From contig NZ_SHKI01000005.1 of the NCBI RefSeq assembly GCF_004217175.1, positions 62,001 to 126,000 on the forward strand: a stretch of DNA of 64,000 nucleotides, given 5' to 3'. Shown here piece after piece: positions 26,685 through 35,272 of the stretch (the stretch's first letter is position 1; each line of letters begins with the position of its first letter). The translations under genes were made by a program, and so were the position numbers. This stretch comes from Leucobacter luti (GTDB lineage Bacteria > Actinomycetota > Actinomycetes > Actinomycetales > Microbacteriaceae). Under the pieces are notes generated by a model. The model ran no database searches, was not told the origin of the DNA, and was given only the letters and a program-made list of their open reading frames with translations.

Positions 26685-28484
26685 GTGACACCCCGGGTCG
26701 ATCGGGGCGCTGACGGGGAGTGGGACCGGCCGCTGAATTCGCAGCACAACCCTCCGCAGCAGGTGCTTGATGAGATCATGTACGCCCTCGACACGACCTC
26801 GATCATCGCCATCACCGATCGCCGCGGTGTGCTTACCCACGTCAACGACCGCTTCTGCGAGACCTCACGCTACTCGCGCGAGGAGCTTCTCGGCCAGACC
26901 CACGCGATCGTCAATTCCGGGTACCACCCGAAAGAGTTCTTCAAGGAGATGTGGCGCGTGATTGGCCGTGGCGAGGTGTGGAAGAACGAGATCTGTAATC
27001 GCACCAAAGACGGTGACGAGTACTGGGTCGACACCATGATCATCCCGCTGCTCGACGAGCGCGGCAAGCCGGCGCGCTACGTGTCGATCCGCAGCGAGGA
27101 GACGCAGCGGCACATCGCGGAAGAACAGGTGCGTACGCTCGCGTACTTCGACTCGGTGACGGGGCTCGCGAACCGGGAATCGATCCTCGGCACGATTCAG
27201 GCGACGATCGCCCCGGGCGCCGCTGGAAGCTTCAGCGCGTTCGTGACGGTGAGTGCGGATGAGCTGTCCGTGGTCAACGACGCGTTCGGCTTTGAGACGG
27301 GCGACCGGCTCCTCGTCGAGGCCGCGCGACGGCTGCAGCGCGTTGAGACACACGGCGCGCGCCTAGGCAGGATCGGCTCCAACACGTTCGGGATTATTCT
27401 GCCGAATCTCGGCTCGGACTGCCGCGCGGCCGAGGCCGCGTGCCTCGATCTCATTGAGCGCGTGCTCGCGGAGCTGTGCGGCCCCGTCGAGCTCGGCTCG
27501 GGGGTGGTGGTCGATGTTTCCGCGAGCGTCGGGTACGTGCTCTGGACCACGCCGGATCTCGCTGCCCACGTGACAGCGCCGGGCTGCCCCGCCAACGAGT
27601 TCATTGTCACCGACGACCCGCACGAGGTGGTCAAGTGCTCCGAGATCGCCCGCAAGCGCGCCCGACGCGAGGGCGGCCAGCGCCGGGTACAGCACTTCCA
27701 ACAGCGCATGCTCAACGAGGCCCAGGACCGCGTGCGGCTCATCTCCGAGCTCCACCGCGGGATCGAGAAGGGCGAACTGCACCTGTTCTCGCAACCGATT
27801 GTCAACCGCGAGCGCAGCATTATCGGAGAGGAAAGCCTGATCCGCTGGTTTAGCAGCGTGCTCGGCACCGTCGCTCCGGACGACTTTATTCCGCTCGCCG
27901 AGCAAACCGGCGTAATCGTGGAGATTGGCGACTGGGTGCTTGAGGAAGCGTGCCGGGTGCTTGCTGAGTGGAGCCGCGACCCAGCGCGTTCCGACCTCAC
28001 GCTCTCGGTCAACCTGAGCGAGCGGCAGCTGCGCGCCGACGGGTTTGGCGAGCGCGTTCGCGAGATCATTGAGCGCTACGGGGTGCGCCCGGGCCGGCTC
28101 ACTTTCGAGCTCACCGAGAGCGTGCTCCACACCGACATCGATCGCACCGTCGGGCTCTTGGGGATGCTGCGCACGGAGGGCGTGAAGTCGTCGCTCGACG
28201 ATTTCGGAACCGGCTACTCCTCGCTGAGCTACCTGCAGCAGCTGCCGGTGCAGCAGATCAAGATCGACCGCTCGTTTGTCTCCTCGATTGTCGAGGACCC
28301 GCAGGCCGCCGCGATCGCGCTGGCGATCGTGCGTCTCGGCCGCACCTTCAACCTGCAGGTGGTGGCCGAGGGGGTGGAAACCGAGGATCAGTTCGAGAAA
28401 CTGCGCGATCTCGGGGTCGACGCGTTCCAGGGGTTCCTTTTTGGGCACCCGCGCCCCATCAGTGAGTTGCTCGTCGGGGCATAG
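26685..28484 (+). CDS. PAS-GGDEF-EAL protein, probable c-di-GMP phosphodiesterase
   Basis: 599-residue signalling protein without membrane segments. The PAS domain is about 28-145 (aerotaxis-like: TDRRGVLTHVNDRFC, YSREELLGQ, GEVWKNEICNRTKDG). The GGDEF domain is about 150-300, but the active-site loop reads IGSNTF instead of GGDEF, so cyclase activity should be lost. The EAL domain is about 340-595 with the catalytic set intact (ESLIRW, NLSERQL, ELTESV, DDFGTGYSSL, IKIDRSFV, EGVET). Net activity is likely c-di-GMP breakdown. The GTG at 26685 is chosen as first in-frame start after the tatB stop, with GCGGGGGA upstream. Same strand as tatB, 16 bp apart. Confidence 0.87.
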   Translation: MTPRVDRGADGEWDRPLNSQHNPPQQVLDEIMYALDTTSIIAITDRRGVLTHVNDRFCETSRYSREELLGQTHAIVNSGYHPKEFFKEMWRVIGRGEVWKNEICNRTKDGDEYWVDTMIIPLLDERGKPARYVSIRSEETQRHIAEEQVRTLAYFDSVTGLANRESILGTIQATIAPGAAGSFSAFVTVSADELSVVNDAFGFETGDRLLVEAARRLQRVETHGARLGRIGSNTFGIILPNLGSDCRAAEAACLDLIERVLAELCGPVELGSGVVVDVSASVGYVLWTTPDLAAHVTAPGCPANEFIVTDDPHEVVKCSEIARKRARREGGQRRVQHFQQRMLNEAQDRVRLISELHRGIEKGELHLFSQPIVNRERSIIGEESLIRWFSSVLGTVAPDDFIPLAEQTGVIVEIGDWVLEEACRVLAEWSRDPARSDLTLSVNLSERQLRADGFGERVREIIERYGVRPGRLTFELTESVLHTDIDRTVGLLGMLRTEGVKSSLDDFGTGYSSLSYLQQLPVQQIKIDRSFVSSIVEDPQAAAIALAIVRLGRTFNLQVVAEGVETEDQFEKLRDLGVDAFQGFLFGHPRPISELLVGA

Positions 28485-28558
28485 CGCGCGTGCTGCGCGC
28501 GGCGGCTCGCGTGTTGTGCGGCGCCGCGCGGATGGCGCAGCCCCGATCGGCTGCCAGC

Positions 28559-29722
28559 CTAGACGCTGAGGCCGAGCGCGCGGCCGGCGAGCCCGCGCCC
28601 GCGCGCCGCGATCGCCCTGGCCACGCTGATGACGGCCGCCGCGGCCGGATCGGCCGGATCCGAGAGCACCGCCGGGTCGCCCGCGTCGCCCCGCTCGCGG
28701 AAGGTTGGGCTGAGCGGCACGCTCCCGAGGAGCGGCACGTCGCCGTGCTCCTCATCGCTCAGGCGAGCGGCGACGAGCGCCCCGCCGCCTGAGCCGAAGA
28801 CGTCGATCACGCTGCCGTCGGGCTGGGTGAGCCCCGCCATGTTCTCGACCACGCCGATCACGCGTTGCCCGGTCTGCCGAGCCACGAGTGCGCTGCGCAC
28901 GGCGACGTCGGCGGCGGCCTCCTGCGGGGTCGTCACCACGAGCACCTCGGCGTTCGGGAGCAGCTGCCCCACGCTGATCGCGATGTCCCCGGTCCCGGGC
29001 GGGAGATCGAGGAGCAGCACGTCGAGGTCACCGAACCACACGTCGCGCAGGAACTGCTCGATCGTGCGGTGCAGCATCGGGCCGCGCCAGGACACGGCCG
29101 TGGTGCGCGGATCCGCGTCGCCGAGGAACATGCCGATCGAAATCACTTTCACGCCGTGTGCCACGGGCGGCAGGATCATGTCGTCCACCCGGGTCGGCTG
29201 CGTGACGGCGCCGTCGCGGCTGAGCCCCAGAATACCCGGGATCGAGAATCCGAAGACGTCGGCATCGATGAGGCCAACGGAGAGTCCCTGATCCGCGAGC
29301 GCGACCGCGAGGCCAGCGGTGAGGGATGACTTGCCCACGCCGCCCTTGCCACTGGTGACGGTGATCACCCGGGTCAGTGAGTCCGGGCCGAACTGCTGCG
29401 GACGCACGCCGCCGGGACCGCGCACCCGCTCGGTGAACGCGCGCCGCTTGGCGGGCGACATCACCCCGACCGTCACGTGCGCCGAGGCCACAGCCGGCGC
29501 ACTCTCAGCGGCGGCGAGGGTGTCCGCCTCGATGCGCCGCGCCGCGGGGCAGCCGGCAATCGTGAGCAGGATCGACACCTCGGCGTGGCCCGCCGCGTCA
29601 ACGCTCACGTCTTCGACCATGCCGAGCTCCGTGATCGGACGCAGGATCTCGGGGTCCCGCACACGGTCAAGAGCGGCCCACACCGCCAGCTCGGGGCCAG
29701 CAGCGGTCTCGCGCTCGGTCAT
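28559..29722 (-). CDS. mrp: Mrp/ApbC-type Fe-S cluster carrier ATPase
   Basis: 387-residue P-loop ATPase thought to deliver iron-sulfur clusters. The N-terminal MIP18/DUF59 domain (about 10-80) has RDPEI and TIAGCPAARR. The ATPase domain has the deviant Walker A SGKGGVGKSS (about 123-132), DADVFGFSIPGILG and LLLDLPPGTGDI. The usual CxxC near the C-terminus is missing: the region reads VENMAGLTQPDG with no cysteine. ATG start overlaps the DUF1003 stop by 4 bp, so it is the third gene of the MgtE-like operon, an arrangement widespread in actinobacteria. Confidence 0.93.
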   Translation of the reverse strand: MTERETAAGPELAVWAALDRVRDPEILRPITELGMVEDVSVDAAGHAEVSILLTIAGCPAARRIEADTLAAAESAPAVASAHVTVGVMSPAKRRAFTERVRGPGGVRPQQFGPDSLTRVITVTSGKGGVGKSSLTAGLAVALADQGLSVGLIDADVFGFSIPGILGLSRDGAVTQPTRVDDMILPPVAHGVKVISIGMFLGDADPRTTAVSWRGPMLHRTIEQFLRDVWFGDLDVLLLDLPPGTGDIAISVGQLLPNAEVLVVTTPQEAAADVAVRSALVARQTGQRVIGVVENMAGLTQPDGSVIDVFGSGGGALVAARLSDEEHGDVPLLGSVPLSPTFRERGDAGDPAVLSDPADPAAAAVISVARAIAARGRGLAGRALGLSV

Positions 29723-30444
29723 GCTCGGTCGTCCTCCTCGGTGCGAATTGCTTCGTGAGCTTCGACGCTGTCGGGTGCGTTTGTATTCCCGGCCGCGGAA
29801 CCCGGGGGCGCGTGCGGTGCCCGCCGGGACTGTCGCGGGGCGGGCGCGGGTTCCGCTGCGGGCGCGGACCCGGACGAGCGCGTGAGCTCCGGAGTGTGCG
29901 TGAGTTCCGGCGTCGGCGGGAGCTCGGGGTCCGGCGCGCTCGATTCGAGCTCGGCGAGCAGCGAGCGCAGCTCAGCGCGCAGAAAATCGCGATCCGGCAG
30001 ATCCTTCATCGCGAGGCGCAGGGCCACCACCTCGCGGGCCAGAAACTCGGTATCGGCGAGCGCGCGCTCAGCGCGCTGCCGGTCCTGTTCGATCTGCACG
30101 CGGTCGCGATCGTCCTGGCGGTTCTGCGCCAGCAGGATCATCGGGGCGGCGTACGAGGCTTGGAGCGACAGGATCAACGTCAGCGCCGTGAACCCGAGGG
30201 CAGCGGAGTCGAAGCGCAGCTCCTCCGGGCCGACCGTGTTGAACGCGAGCCACGCGATGCAGAAGAACGTGAGGAACAGCAGGAACCACGGCGTCCCCAT
30301 GCCGCGCGCGATGCCCTCGGTCCAGCGGCCGAACCGCTCGCTGCCGCTCACGCGCGGCCCATCGCCTCCCGCGCGACGCGGTGCGCGGGAGCCCATCGCA
30401 AGCGGCGAGTCGAGGCCGGTGTTGTTGCGTCTGAAGAGGCTCAT
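29719..30444 (-). CDS. DUF1003 membrane protein
   Basis: 241 residues. Two membrane helices (about 50-70 and 82-102; TPWFLLFLTFFCIAWLAFN, then LILSLQASYAAPMILLAQNRQ) carry the DUF1003 signature S.QAS.AAP.ILLAQNRQ..RDR. A long charged coiled-coil region follows (about 105-165), then a Pro/Glu-rich tail. Function is unknown. The ATG overlaps the stop of the CBS/MgtE-N gene by 4 bp, and its own stop overlaps mrp, so the three are one operon. The linkage suggests a role in divalent-cation or metal homeostasis (inference). Confidence 0.9.
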   Translation of the reverse strand: MSLFRRNNTGLDSPLAMGSRAPRRAGGDGPRVSGSERFGRWTEGIARGMGTPWFLLFLTFFCIAWLAFNTVGPEELRFDSAALGFTALTLILSLQASYAAPMILLAQNRQDDRDRVQIEQDRQRAERALADTEFLAREVVALRLAMKDLPDRDFLRAELRSLLAELESSAPDPELPPTPELTHTPELTRSSGSAPAAEPAPAPRQSRRAPHAPPGSAAGNTNAPDSVEAHEAIRTEEDDRA

Positions 30445-31700
30445 GGCCGGATCTCCGCGTCGTCGTCCGCGTGCCGCCAGTCGTCGGGCAGGAGGTGATC
30501 GAGCACGTCGTCGACGGTCACCACGCCAACGAGTCGGTTCTGCGTGTCGACCACGGGGAGCGCGACCATGTCGTAGCTCGCGAGTCGGCGCGACACCTCG
30601 GCCGCGCTCGCGAGCACGGTGACCGGCTCGATCTCGGTGTCGATCAGCGAGCTGAGGCGCTCGTGGGGTGGGAAGCGGAGCATGCGCTGGAAGTGGGCCA
30701 TGCCGAGATACTCGCCGGTCGGGGTCTCGTACGGCGGGTGCGTCACGTACACGGCGGAGGCCATCGCCGGCGGGATTTCGGCGCGCCGAATCATGGCGAG
30801 CCCCTCCGCCACGCTCGACTCCGCCGAGAGCACGATCGGTGAGGGACTCATCAGGCCGCCGGCGGTGTCGGCGTCGTAGACGAGCAGCCGGCGCACGTCC
30901 TCCGCCTCCTCGGGCTCCATGAGGTCGAGCAGCTCGGCGCCCTTCGCCGCGGGCAGCGCCGAGATGAGGTCGGCCGCGTCGTCCGGCTCCATGCGGTCGA
31001 GCACATCGGCCGTGCGATCCGGGCGGAGGTTTGCCAGGAGCGCCAGCTGATCGGACTCCGACATCTCTTCGAGGGCGTCGGCGACCCGCTCGTCCGGGAG
31101 CTCGCCGACCACCTCGAACATGCGGGCGGACGGCAGCTCGAGCAGCGCCTCGGCGAGGTCGGCCGGTTTGAGATCGACCATGGTCTGGATGAGCAGCTCC
31201 GCAGACTGCGCGCCGGCCGCCGGAAGCCGCACGTCCGACCAGCGCACGGTGCGCGCGTCGCCGCGGCTGAACGGCGCGGCGGGCTTCGGCAGTCGCACGA
31301 ACACCTCGGAGACCAGCCACTCGCCCGAGCGTGCCTGTTCGATTGCCGCGTCCTCGATCCGCGCGGTCTGGGGCGGTGCGCCCGGGGGGTCTGCGGCGAG
31401 CTGCACGTCGCGCCCGATCAGCTCGGCGATCATGCGGGTCTCGCCGCCGCGCTGCTGGAAGCGGCGCACGTTGATCAGGCCGGTCGTGATGACCTGGCCC
31501 GAGCCGATCGAGGTGACGCGGCCGATCGGCACGAAGACGCGGCGCTTGCCCGGAATCTCGACGATCAGGCCGACTACGCGCGGCGCGGCAGCGGTGCGGA
31601 ACACCACGAGCACGTCGCGCACCTTGCCGATCCGGTCACCCGCCGGATCGAACACGCTGCGCCCCGCGAGCCGCCCCACAAATACCCTCGATGTCCTCAC
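30441..31700 (-). CDS. MgtE N-terminal/CBS domain protein without transport domain
   Basis: 419 residues. A PRC-barrel-like N-terminal part (about 5-65, DPAGDRIGKVRDVLVV, VPIGRVTSIGSGQVITTG) is followed by the superhelical MgtE N domain (about 150-270, PADLAEALLELPSARMFEVVG and the repeated DERVADALEEM, DRTADVLDRMEPDDAADLI). Two CBS domains end the protein (about 280-415). The membrane channel domain of MgtE is absent, so it is a cytoplasmic sensor rather than a Mg2+ channel by itself. The GTG start lies six bases after TACCGT (leaderless layout). First gene of the MgtE-N - DUF1003 - mrp operon. Confidence 0.9.
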   Translation of the reverse strand: MRTSRVFVGRLAGRSVFDPAGDRIGKVRDVLVVFRTAAAPRVVGLIVEIPGKRRVFVPIGRVTSIGSGQVITTGLINVRRFQQRGGETRMIAELIGRDVQLAADPPGAPPQTARIEDAAIEQARSGEWLVSEVFVRLPKPAAPFSRGDARTVRWSDVRLPAAGAQSAELLIQTMVDLKPADLAEALLELPSARMFEVVGELPDERVADALEEMSESDQLALLANLRPDRTADVLDRMEPDDAADLISALPAAKGAELLDLMEPEEAEDVRRLLVYDADTAGGLMSPSPIVLSAESSVAEGLAMIRRAEIPPAMASAVYVTHPPYETPTGEYLGMAHFQRMLRFPPHERLSSLIDTEIEPVTVLASAAEVSRRLASYDMVALPVVDTQNRLVGVVTVDDVLDHLLPDDWRHADDDAEIRP

Positions 31701-31706
31701 TCCCCT

Positions 31707-31712
31707 ACGGTA
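31707..31712 (-). promoter_or_regulatory. -10 TACCGT, leaderless layout, MgtE-N/CBS gene
   Basis: Minus-strand TACCGT, six bases (AGGGGA), then GTG at 31700. Confidence 0.55.
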
Positions 31713-31768
31713 CCGCGCTGAGGTGACTGATTGGGGTGAACCTTCCCTGGTCGGCCCGTGAATTAAAC

Positions 31769-31795
31769 GCCTGGCGCACGCGGCGCACGCCAGGC
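31769..31795. other. Small hairpin in divergent intergenic region
   Basis: GCCTGGCG (31769-31776) pairs with CGCCAGGC (31788-31795) between the divergent MgtE-N/CBS and lipoprotein genes. A regulatory role is possible but nothing further supports it. Confidence 0.35.
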
Positions 31796-31832
31796 AGCTT
31801 CCGGTCAGGGAGCCTCGTGCAGACTTGCGGGT

Positions 31833-33044
31833 ATGGCTCGATCCACTGTTCATACCGGCGCGGCCACCGCGCTCGTGCGCCCGCGGCGGCGGCCGCGCGC
31901 CGCCGTACTCCTCGCTCTGCTCGGTGTGCTCACCCTCGGTCTCGCCGGCTGCGCGCCGGAGCCGACGGCCGCCGAGCCGACCGCGACGCCGAGCCAGAGC
32001 GCGCCAGCCACCGCGGCGCCGCCCGCGGAGCCCGAACCGGAGCCGCAGCTGCTCCTGGCGTCGCTCGCGCACACCGATTCGCTCGCGGTCATTGATCCGG
32101 CGCAGCCGGACGGCGAGGCGGTGCGGCAGATCCGCGTCGGGGCCGCCCCCTGGGGCGTTGGCACGCACACCGACCCAGACGGCAAGACGACCGCCTACGC
32201 GGCAACGGCCGAGGGGCTCGCGGTCGTCGACCCGGCCGCGGGCGAGCTCAGCGCTCTCCTACCGTACGCGCACCCGGCGCAGCGCATCGAATCGGGGGAG
32301 TACCGGCCCGGCGGGCTCGGCCTCGCCGTGGCGCCGGACGGCTCACGGGTGTACGTTGCCGTGACGCCGGGCGACGGCAGTTTCGTGCTCGAGGTGTTCG
32401 ACACCGCCAGCCAGACCGTCGTCGGGAGCGTCCCGGTGGGCGCGCGGCCGTTCGACGTGCTCGTGGCCCCGGACGGGTCGTGGGCAGCGACCGTCGACCA
32501 CGACAGCTTCACCGTCACCGTCGTCGACGCCGCAACCCTGCAGCCCACCACGCACCAGGTCGCCCCGTTCGGCACCGAGGGCGGGCTCGCGTCCTGGGAG
32601 AAACCGCACTACGGCGCCGTCACCTCCGACGGAGCGATCCTGCTGCCGTACCAGGGCCAAACCGTGGTGCGCCTCGATCCGCGCACCGGCGAGCAGACCA
32701 CGATCGCGAGTGCCGCGAACTCGCACGCGCACGGCACCGCGCTCGCCGGCGATCGGCTGCTCACCGTTGGCACCGGGGCGTTCGGTTCGGCGGACGGCAC
32801 GCCGAACCTGTCAATCCTGAACGTCGAGACCGGGGCCGAGGAGGTCGTGCCGCTCGCGCTCCCGCACGAGACCGTCGCTCCCTGGCGCGATGCAGCGGGG
32901 GCTGAATACGCGGCGGTGGCCGGCGGAAACACGCGGAACGAGGGCTGGGACGGCGTGACCCTCGTCGCGCTCGACGGGCTCGCCACGCGCGAGCTGCCCG
33001 TGTCCGGCTACCCGCAGGCGATCGTGAGCTACCCGGCCGCATAA
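31833..33044 (+). CDS. Beta-propeller lipoprotein, YncE/YVTN-like
   Basis: 403 residues. The signal sequence has Arg-rich RPRRRPR, a hydrophobic core and lipobox LAGC with acylated C40, so it should be anchored to the outer face of the membrane. A Pro/Ala/Glu-rich stretch (42-70) is followed by a six- or seven-bladed propeller with blades such as DSLAVIDPAQPDG, GLAVAPDGSRVYVAV, PFDVLVAPDGSWAATVDH and NSHAHGTAL. A role in surface binding or metal-enzyme assistance is possible, none is shown. The ATG is seven bases after CAGACT, a possible leaderless arrangement. Confidence 0.82.
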   Translation: MARSTVHTGAATALVRPRRRPRAAVLLALLGVLTLGLAGCAPEPTAAEPTATPSQSAPATAAPPAEPEPEPQLLLASLAHTDSLAVIDPAQPDGEAVRQIRVGAAPWGVGTHTDPDGKTTAYAATAEGLAVVDPAAGELSALLPYAHPAQRIESGEYRPGGLGLAVAPDGSRVYVAVTPGDGSFVLEVFDTASQTVVGSVPVGARPFDVLVAPDGSWAATVDHDSFTVTVVDAATLQPTTHQVAPFGTEGGLASWEKPHYGAVTSDGAILLPYQGQTVVRLDPRTGEQTTIASAANSHAHGTALAGDRLLTVGTGAFGSADGTPNLSILNVETGAEEVVPLALPHETVAPWRDAAGAEYAAVAGGNTRNEGWDGVTLVALDGLATRELPVSGYPQAIVSYPAA

Positions 33045-33101
33045 GTCAGCCCCGCGCGAAAGGTGAGTGCGCCGGGGGGCGCGGAGTGGAAGAATCAGGG
33101 T

Positions 33102-33602
33102 ATGAGCACACCGAGATCCATTTCACCCTCCCGCGTCCCGCTGATGCCGGAGATCCCGAAGGGCGATATTGTCTCCACCTACGACCGCTACGAGGACGCC
33201 AAGCACGCCGTCGACGTGCTCGCCCGCGCGAGCTTCCCGGTGCAGCAGATCAGCATCGTGGGCAACGACGTCCGCAGCGTTGAGCGGGTCACCGGCCGCC
33301 TGACCTACGGCCGCATCGCGCTCATGGGCGCGCTCTCCGGCGCGTACCTCGGTCTCTTCCTCGGCCTGCTGCTGTTCATCTTCCAGCCCGACAACACGGC
33401 GATCCTCGGGGTGTTCCTCGCCGCCGTCGTGATCGGCGCGGGCTTCGGCATGCTCTTCGGCGTGCTGTCCTACGCGATGAACCGCAACCGCCGCGACTTC
33501 TCGTCGGTGATGCAGATGGTCGCCACCCGGTACGACCTGGTCACCGAGCCCGAGCTCGTCCACGAGGCGCGGCGCGTACTCACGGAGGCCGTGCAGAAGT
33601 AG
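33102..33602 (+). CDS. General stress protein 17M-like membrane protein (166 aa)
   Basis: The N-terminal domain (about 20-65, DIVSTYDRYEDAKHAVDVLA and FPVQQISIVGNDV) matches the general-stress-protein 17M/YflT fold. It is followed by two membrane helices rich in Gly (about 75-125, ALMGALSGAYLGLFLGLLL and VVIGAGFGMLFGVLSYAM) and a charged C-terminal helix. Role unknown; relatives respond to general stress. ATG at 33102 preceded by CAGGGT and by an AAGAAT hexamer six bases upstream, so either a ribosome site or a leaderless start could apply. Ends within the 34-bp tandem repeat. Confidence 0.8.
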   Translation: MSTPRSISPSRVPLMPEIPKGDIVSTYDRYEDAKHAVDVLARASFPVQQISIVGNDVRSVERVTGRLTYGRIALMGALSGAYLGLFLGLLLFIFQPDNTAILGVFLAAVVIGAGFGMLFGVLSYAMNRNRRDFSSVMQMVATRYDLVTEPELVHEARRVLTEAVQK

Positions 33603-33750
33603 CGCGCGGCTCAACGGCGCTACGCCCGCGCACGAGCGTGCGGCTCAATGTCGCTATGCCCGCGCACGAGCGTGCGGCTCCGTCACCAGTGTGCGGCTTC
33701 GCGACCGGTGTGGAGCCGCACGCTCGTCGACGAATCCGCCGCTCGTGGGT
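33602..33750. repeat. Intergenic repeat element, copy 1: 34-bp tandem units plus 16-bp hairpin
   Basis: Two 34-base units (33602-33635 and 33636-33669; GCGTGCGGCTCAATGTCGCT type) are followed by a third partial unit. The third unit forms a 16-bp perfect stem (33666-33681 with 33712-33727) around a 30-base loop. The block ends with CCGCCGCTCGTGGGT (near 33736-33750). A related block occurs near 35747-35832. It lies between convergent genes and may also terminate transcription. Confidence 0.75.
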
Positions 33751-33834
33751 CGTCGCCGGGAAGGCCGTCGCAATGCCTGCGGCGCGCGCTCTCGCGAGCG
33801 AGGCGGCCCAACCGGCGGCGCAGCGGATCAGCGC

Positions 33835-34197
33835 CTAGGCGGCGTAGTAGTCGTTCCCGCGCGAGAACTCCACAAACTTGCAGTCGACGTCGCCCACGGC
33901 CCACGCATCGTGTCCCGGCGGCAGGAGCATCGCATCCCCAGCCGCGAACTCCGTGATCTTGCCCGACTGGTCCTCGACGCCGAGAACCCCAGCGATGACA
34001 TACGCGACGTGGGGGAGCTCACACAGCTCAGTGCCGGCGTACCCCTTGAGGTCCTCGGACCACTTGGAACCGACATGGAACGTCACCTCGGTGACTTCGA
34101 CGCCGTTCAGCGACGCCGTGCGCTTGGAGATGCGACCGTATTGTGCCGGTTCGATCTCGGCGAGGGTTGCGAGCTGCGTCTCGGGGAAGTACGTCAT
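33835..34197 (-). CDS. Cupin-domain protein (120 aa)
   Basis: Small soluble beta-barrel protein. Cupin-like strands are seen around CELPHVAYVIAGVLGVEDQ and DAMLLPPGHDAWAVGDVDCKFVEF; the expected metal His residues are partly present (LPHVAYV, PPGHDAW). Possible role as a binding protein or small-molecule isomerase; not assigned. The ATG follows GAAAGGTGCCCAC, a clear ribosome site. A 13-bp palindrome lies 25-37 bp upstream. No operon partner. Confidence 0.78.
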   Translation of the reverse strand: MTYFPETQLATLAEIEPAQYGRISKRTASLNGVEVTEVTFHVGSKWSEDLKGYAGTELCELPHVAYVIAGVLGVEDQSGKITEFAAGDAMLLPPGHDAWAVGDVDCKFVEFSRGNDYYAA

Positions 34198-34221
34198 GTG
34201 GGCACCTTTCAGTTGTATGCC

Positions 34222-34234
34222 CTAGCGATGCTAG
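34222..34234. promoter_or_regulatory. CTAGC-GAT-GCTAG palindrome upstream of the cupin gene
   Basis: A perfect 13-bp palindrome 25 bases upstream of the cupin start, in the region where its promoter should lie. Candidate operator; no regulator gene is adjacent. Confidence 0.4.
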
Positions 34235-34329
34235 TGAAATCTGACGCTCGCGAACGGGGTACTACGTCAGGTTTCATGTGGTGCCGCGCTGCCGCTCGCG
34301 CATGCTCGGCATGGACGGGCGCGGTGAAG

Positions 34330-34770
34330 TCAGATCCAGCGGCGCACCCGCCGCGTATACGCCACGTAGCGGGCGCCAAACCGAGCCTCAAGGTGCTGCT
34401 CCTCCGGCGGAATCTGAGCGCGATCGATCCACACCGCGAACCCGGCAGCGGGAAGCGCCGCCACGGCTGACCTCCGCGCCACACTGTGGGCGACCAGCAG
34501 CCCCAGCATTCCCGCATACATCGGGTTCCTCGACCAGGCATTCGGGCCGCCGGTCACGAGCGAGGTTGCCTCGGCGGCCGCTCGTGGGTCGACAGTCGTT
34601 CGGTGCTTCCGAAAGCGGACCACGGACCCCACCAGGAGATACAGGGCGGGAACGGCGATCACTCCAGCCGCCGCCACTGAGAATCTGGTCGGACGTTTCC
34701 CTGGTGACACTGCGACCTGAGCGGCGGCTGCGATGGCTGCCACTGCGACGGGCGGAACTCTTCTGGTCAT
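34330..34770 (-). CDS. Isoprenylcysteine/phospholipid methyltransferase family membrane protein
   Basis: 146 residues with three or four predicted membrane segments. The C-terminal signature of the ICMT/PEMT superfamily is clear: TGGPNAWSRNPMYAG, then PPEEQHLEARFG and YVAYTRRVRRWI, the regions that bind S-adenosylmethionine. The N-terminus is shortened compared with 180-200-residue relatives. Substrate is unknown (lipid or small thiol/isoprenoid). The start ATG is seven bases from TAGTGT on the minus strand, a leaderless layout. Confidence 0.82.
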   Translation of the reverse strand: MTRRVPPVAVAAIAAAAQVAVSPGKRPTRFSVAAAGVIAVPALYLLVGSVVRFRKHRTTVDPRAAAEATSLVTGGPNAWSRNPMYAGMLGLLVAHSVARRSAVAALPAAGFAVWIDRAQIPPEEQHLEARFGARYVAYTRRVRRWI

Positions 34771-34777
34771 GATGACG

Positions 34778-34783
34778 ACACTA
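34778..34783 (-). promoter_or_regulatory. -10 TAGTGT, leaderless layout, methyltransferase gene
   Basis: Minus-strand TAGTGT, seven bases, then ATG at 34770. Confidence 0.5.
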
Positions 34784-34868
34784 GCGGCGAGCGGGGCGAG
34801 CGGGGCGAGCGCTAGGGCCCGGTCTGGCCACCGGGCGACCGGCGGCTGGCAGATCGCGACGCGTGAAG

Positions 34869-35165
34869 CTAGCCGAATACGCCGATGAACACGAGCGTGA
34901 ACACCAGGATGCCGACCGAAACGATCGCCCCGAGAGCGCCAAGAACGAGCCCCGTGACGGCGACACCCACGAATGCGCGCTTCCTGATCGCGATGATGCC
35001 GAACACAACGGCCGCGATACCCGAGACAGCGGCGATGAACAGCATGGTTGCCCCGGTGTTTGCGAAGATGAACGCGAGGATCGTCACCACGCTGATGAGG
35101 CCCGCAATGAGCGCGCTTCGTGACGCTCCGGTGGGGAGTGCCTCGGCCTGGTTCGAGTTCGTCAT
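34869..35165 (-). CDS. DUF4190-like small membrane protein (98 aa)
   Basis: Two hydrophobic hairpins (about residues 22-60 and 68-97) with the Gly-rich pattern of DUF4190 proteins: LISVVTILAFIF, AAVVFGIIAIRKRAFVGVAVTGLVLGALG. The short polar N-terminus reads MTNSNQAEALPTG. Function unknown. ATG at 35165 is preferred to one eight codons upstream because the AGAAGAGATG upstream could serve as ribosome site. An AT-rich region follows upstream. Confidence 0.7.
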   Translation of the reverse strand: MTNSNQAEALPTGASRSALIAGLISVVTILAFIFANTGATMLFIAAVSGIAAVVFGIIAIRKRAFVGVAVTGLVLGALGAIVSVGILVFTLVFIGVFG

Positions 35166-35272
35166 TGGCTCATCTCTTCTGGTGGGCATGCAGTGGCTTC
35201 ATCGAATATTACATGATGTCCATAAATTGACGAGAACCCGCATTTTCGAGGTGCGGTGTGTGCCGTGGGCCC
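35166..35272. promoter_or_regulatory. AT-rich promoter region of DUF4190-like gene
   Basis: Unusually AT-rich for this genome. On the minus strand a TAATAT hexamer (about 35196-35201) and the palindrome ACAT-G-ATGT (about 35203-35211) are visible. They probably hold the promoter and an operator for the gene at 35165. Nothing else is seen. Confidence 0.35.

Noticed and set aside
26665..26688. Seven-codon ORF overlapping the tatB stop
   Set aside because: Too short and ends at once; the GGDEF-EAL protein starts at the GTG inside it.
34563..34583. Third copy of the intergenic repeat (CCGCTCGTGGGTCG)
   Set aside because: Only 14 bases match and they lie inside the methyltransferase-like coding sequence, so chance or codon use explains it.
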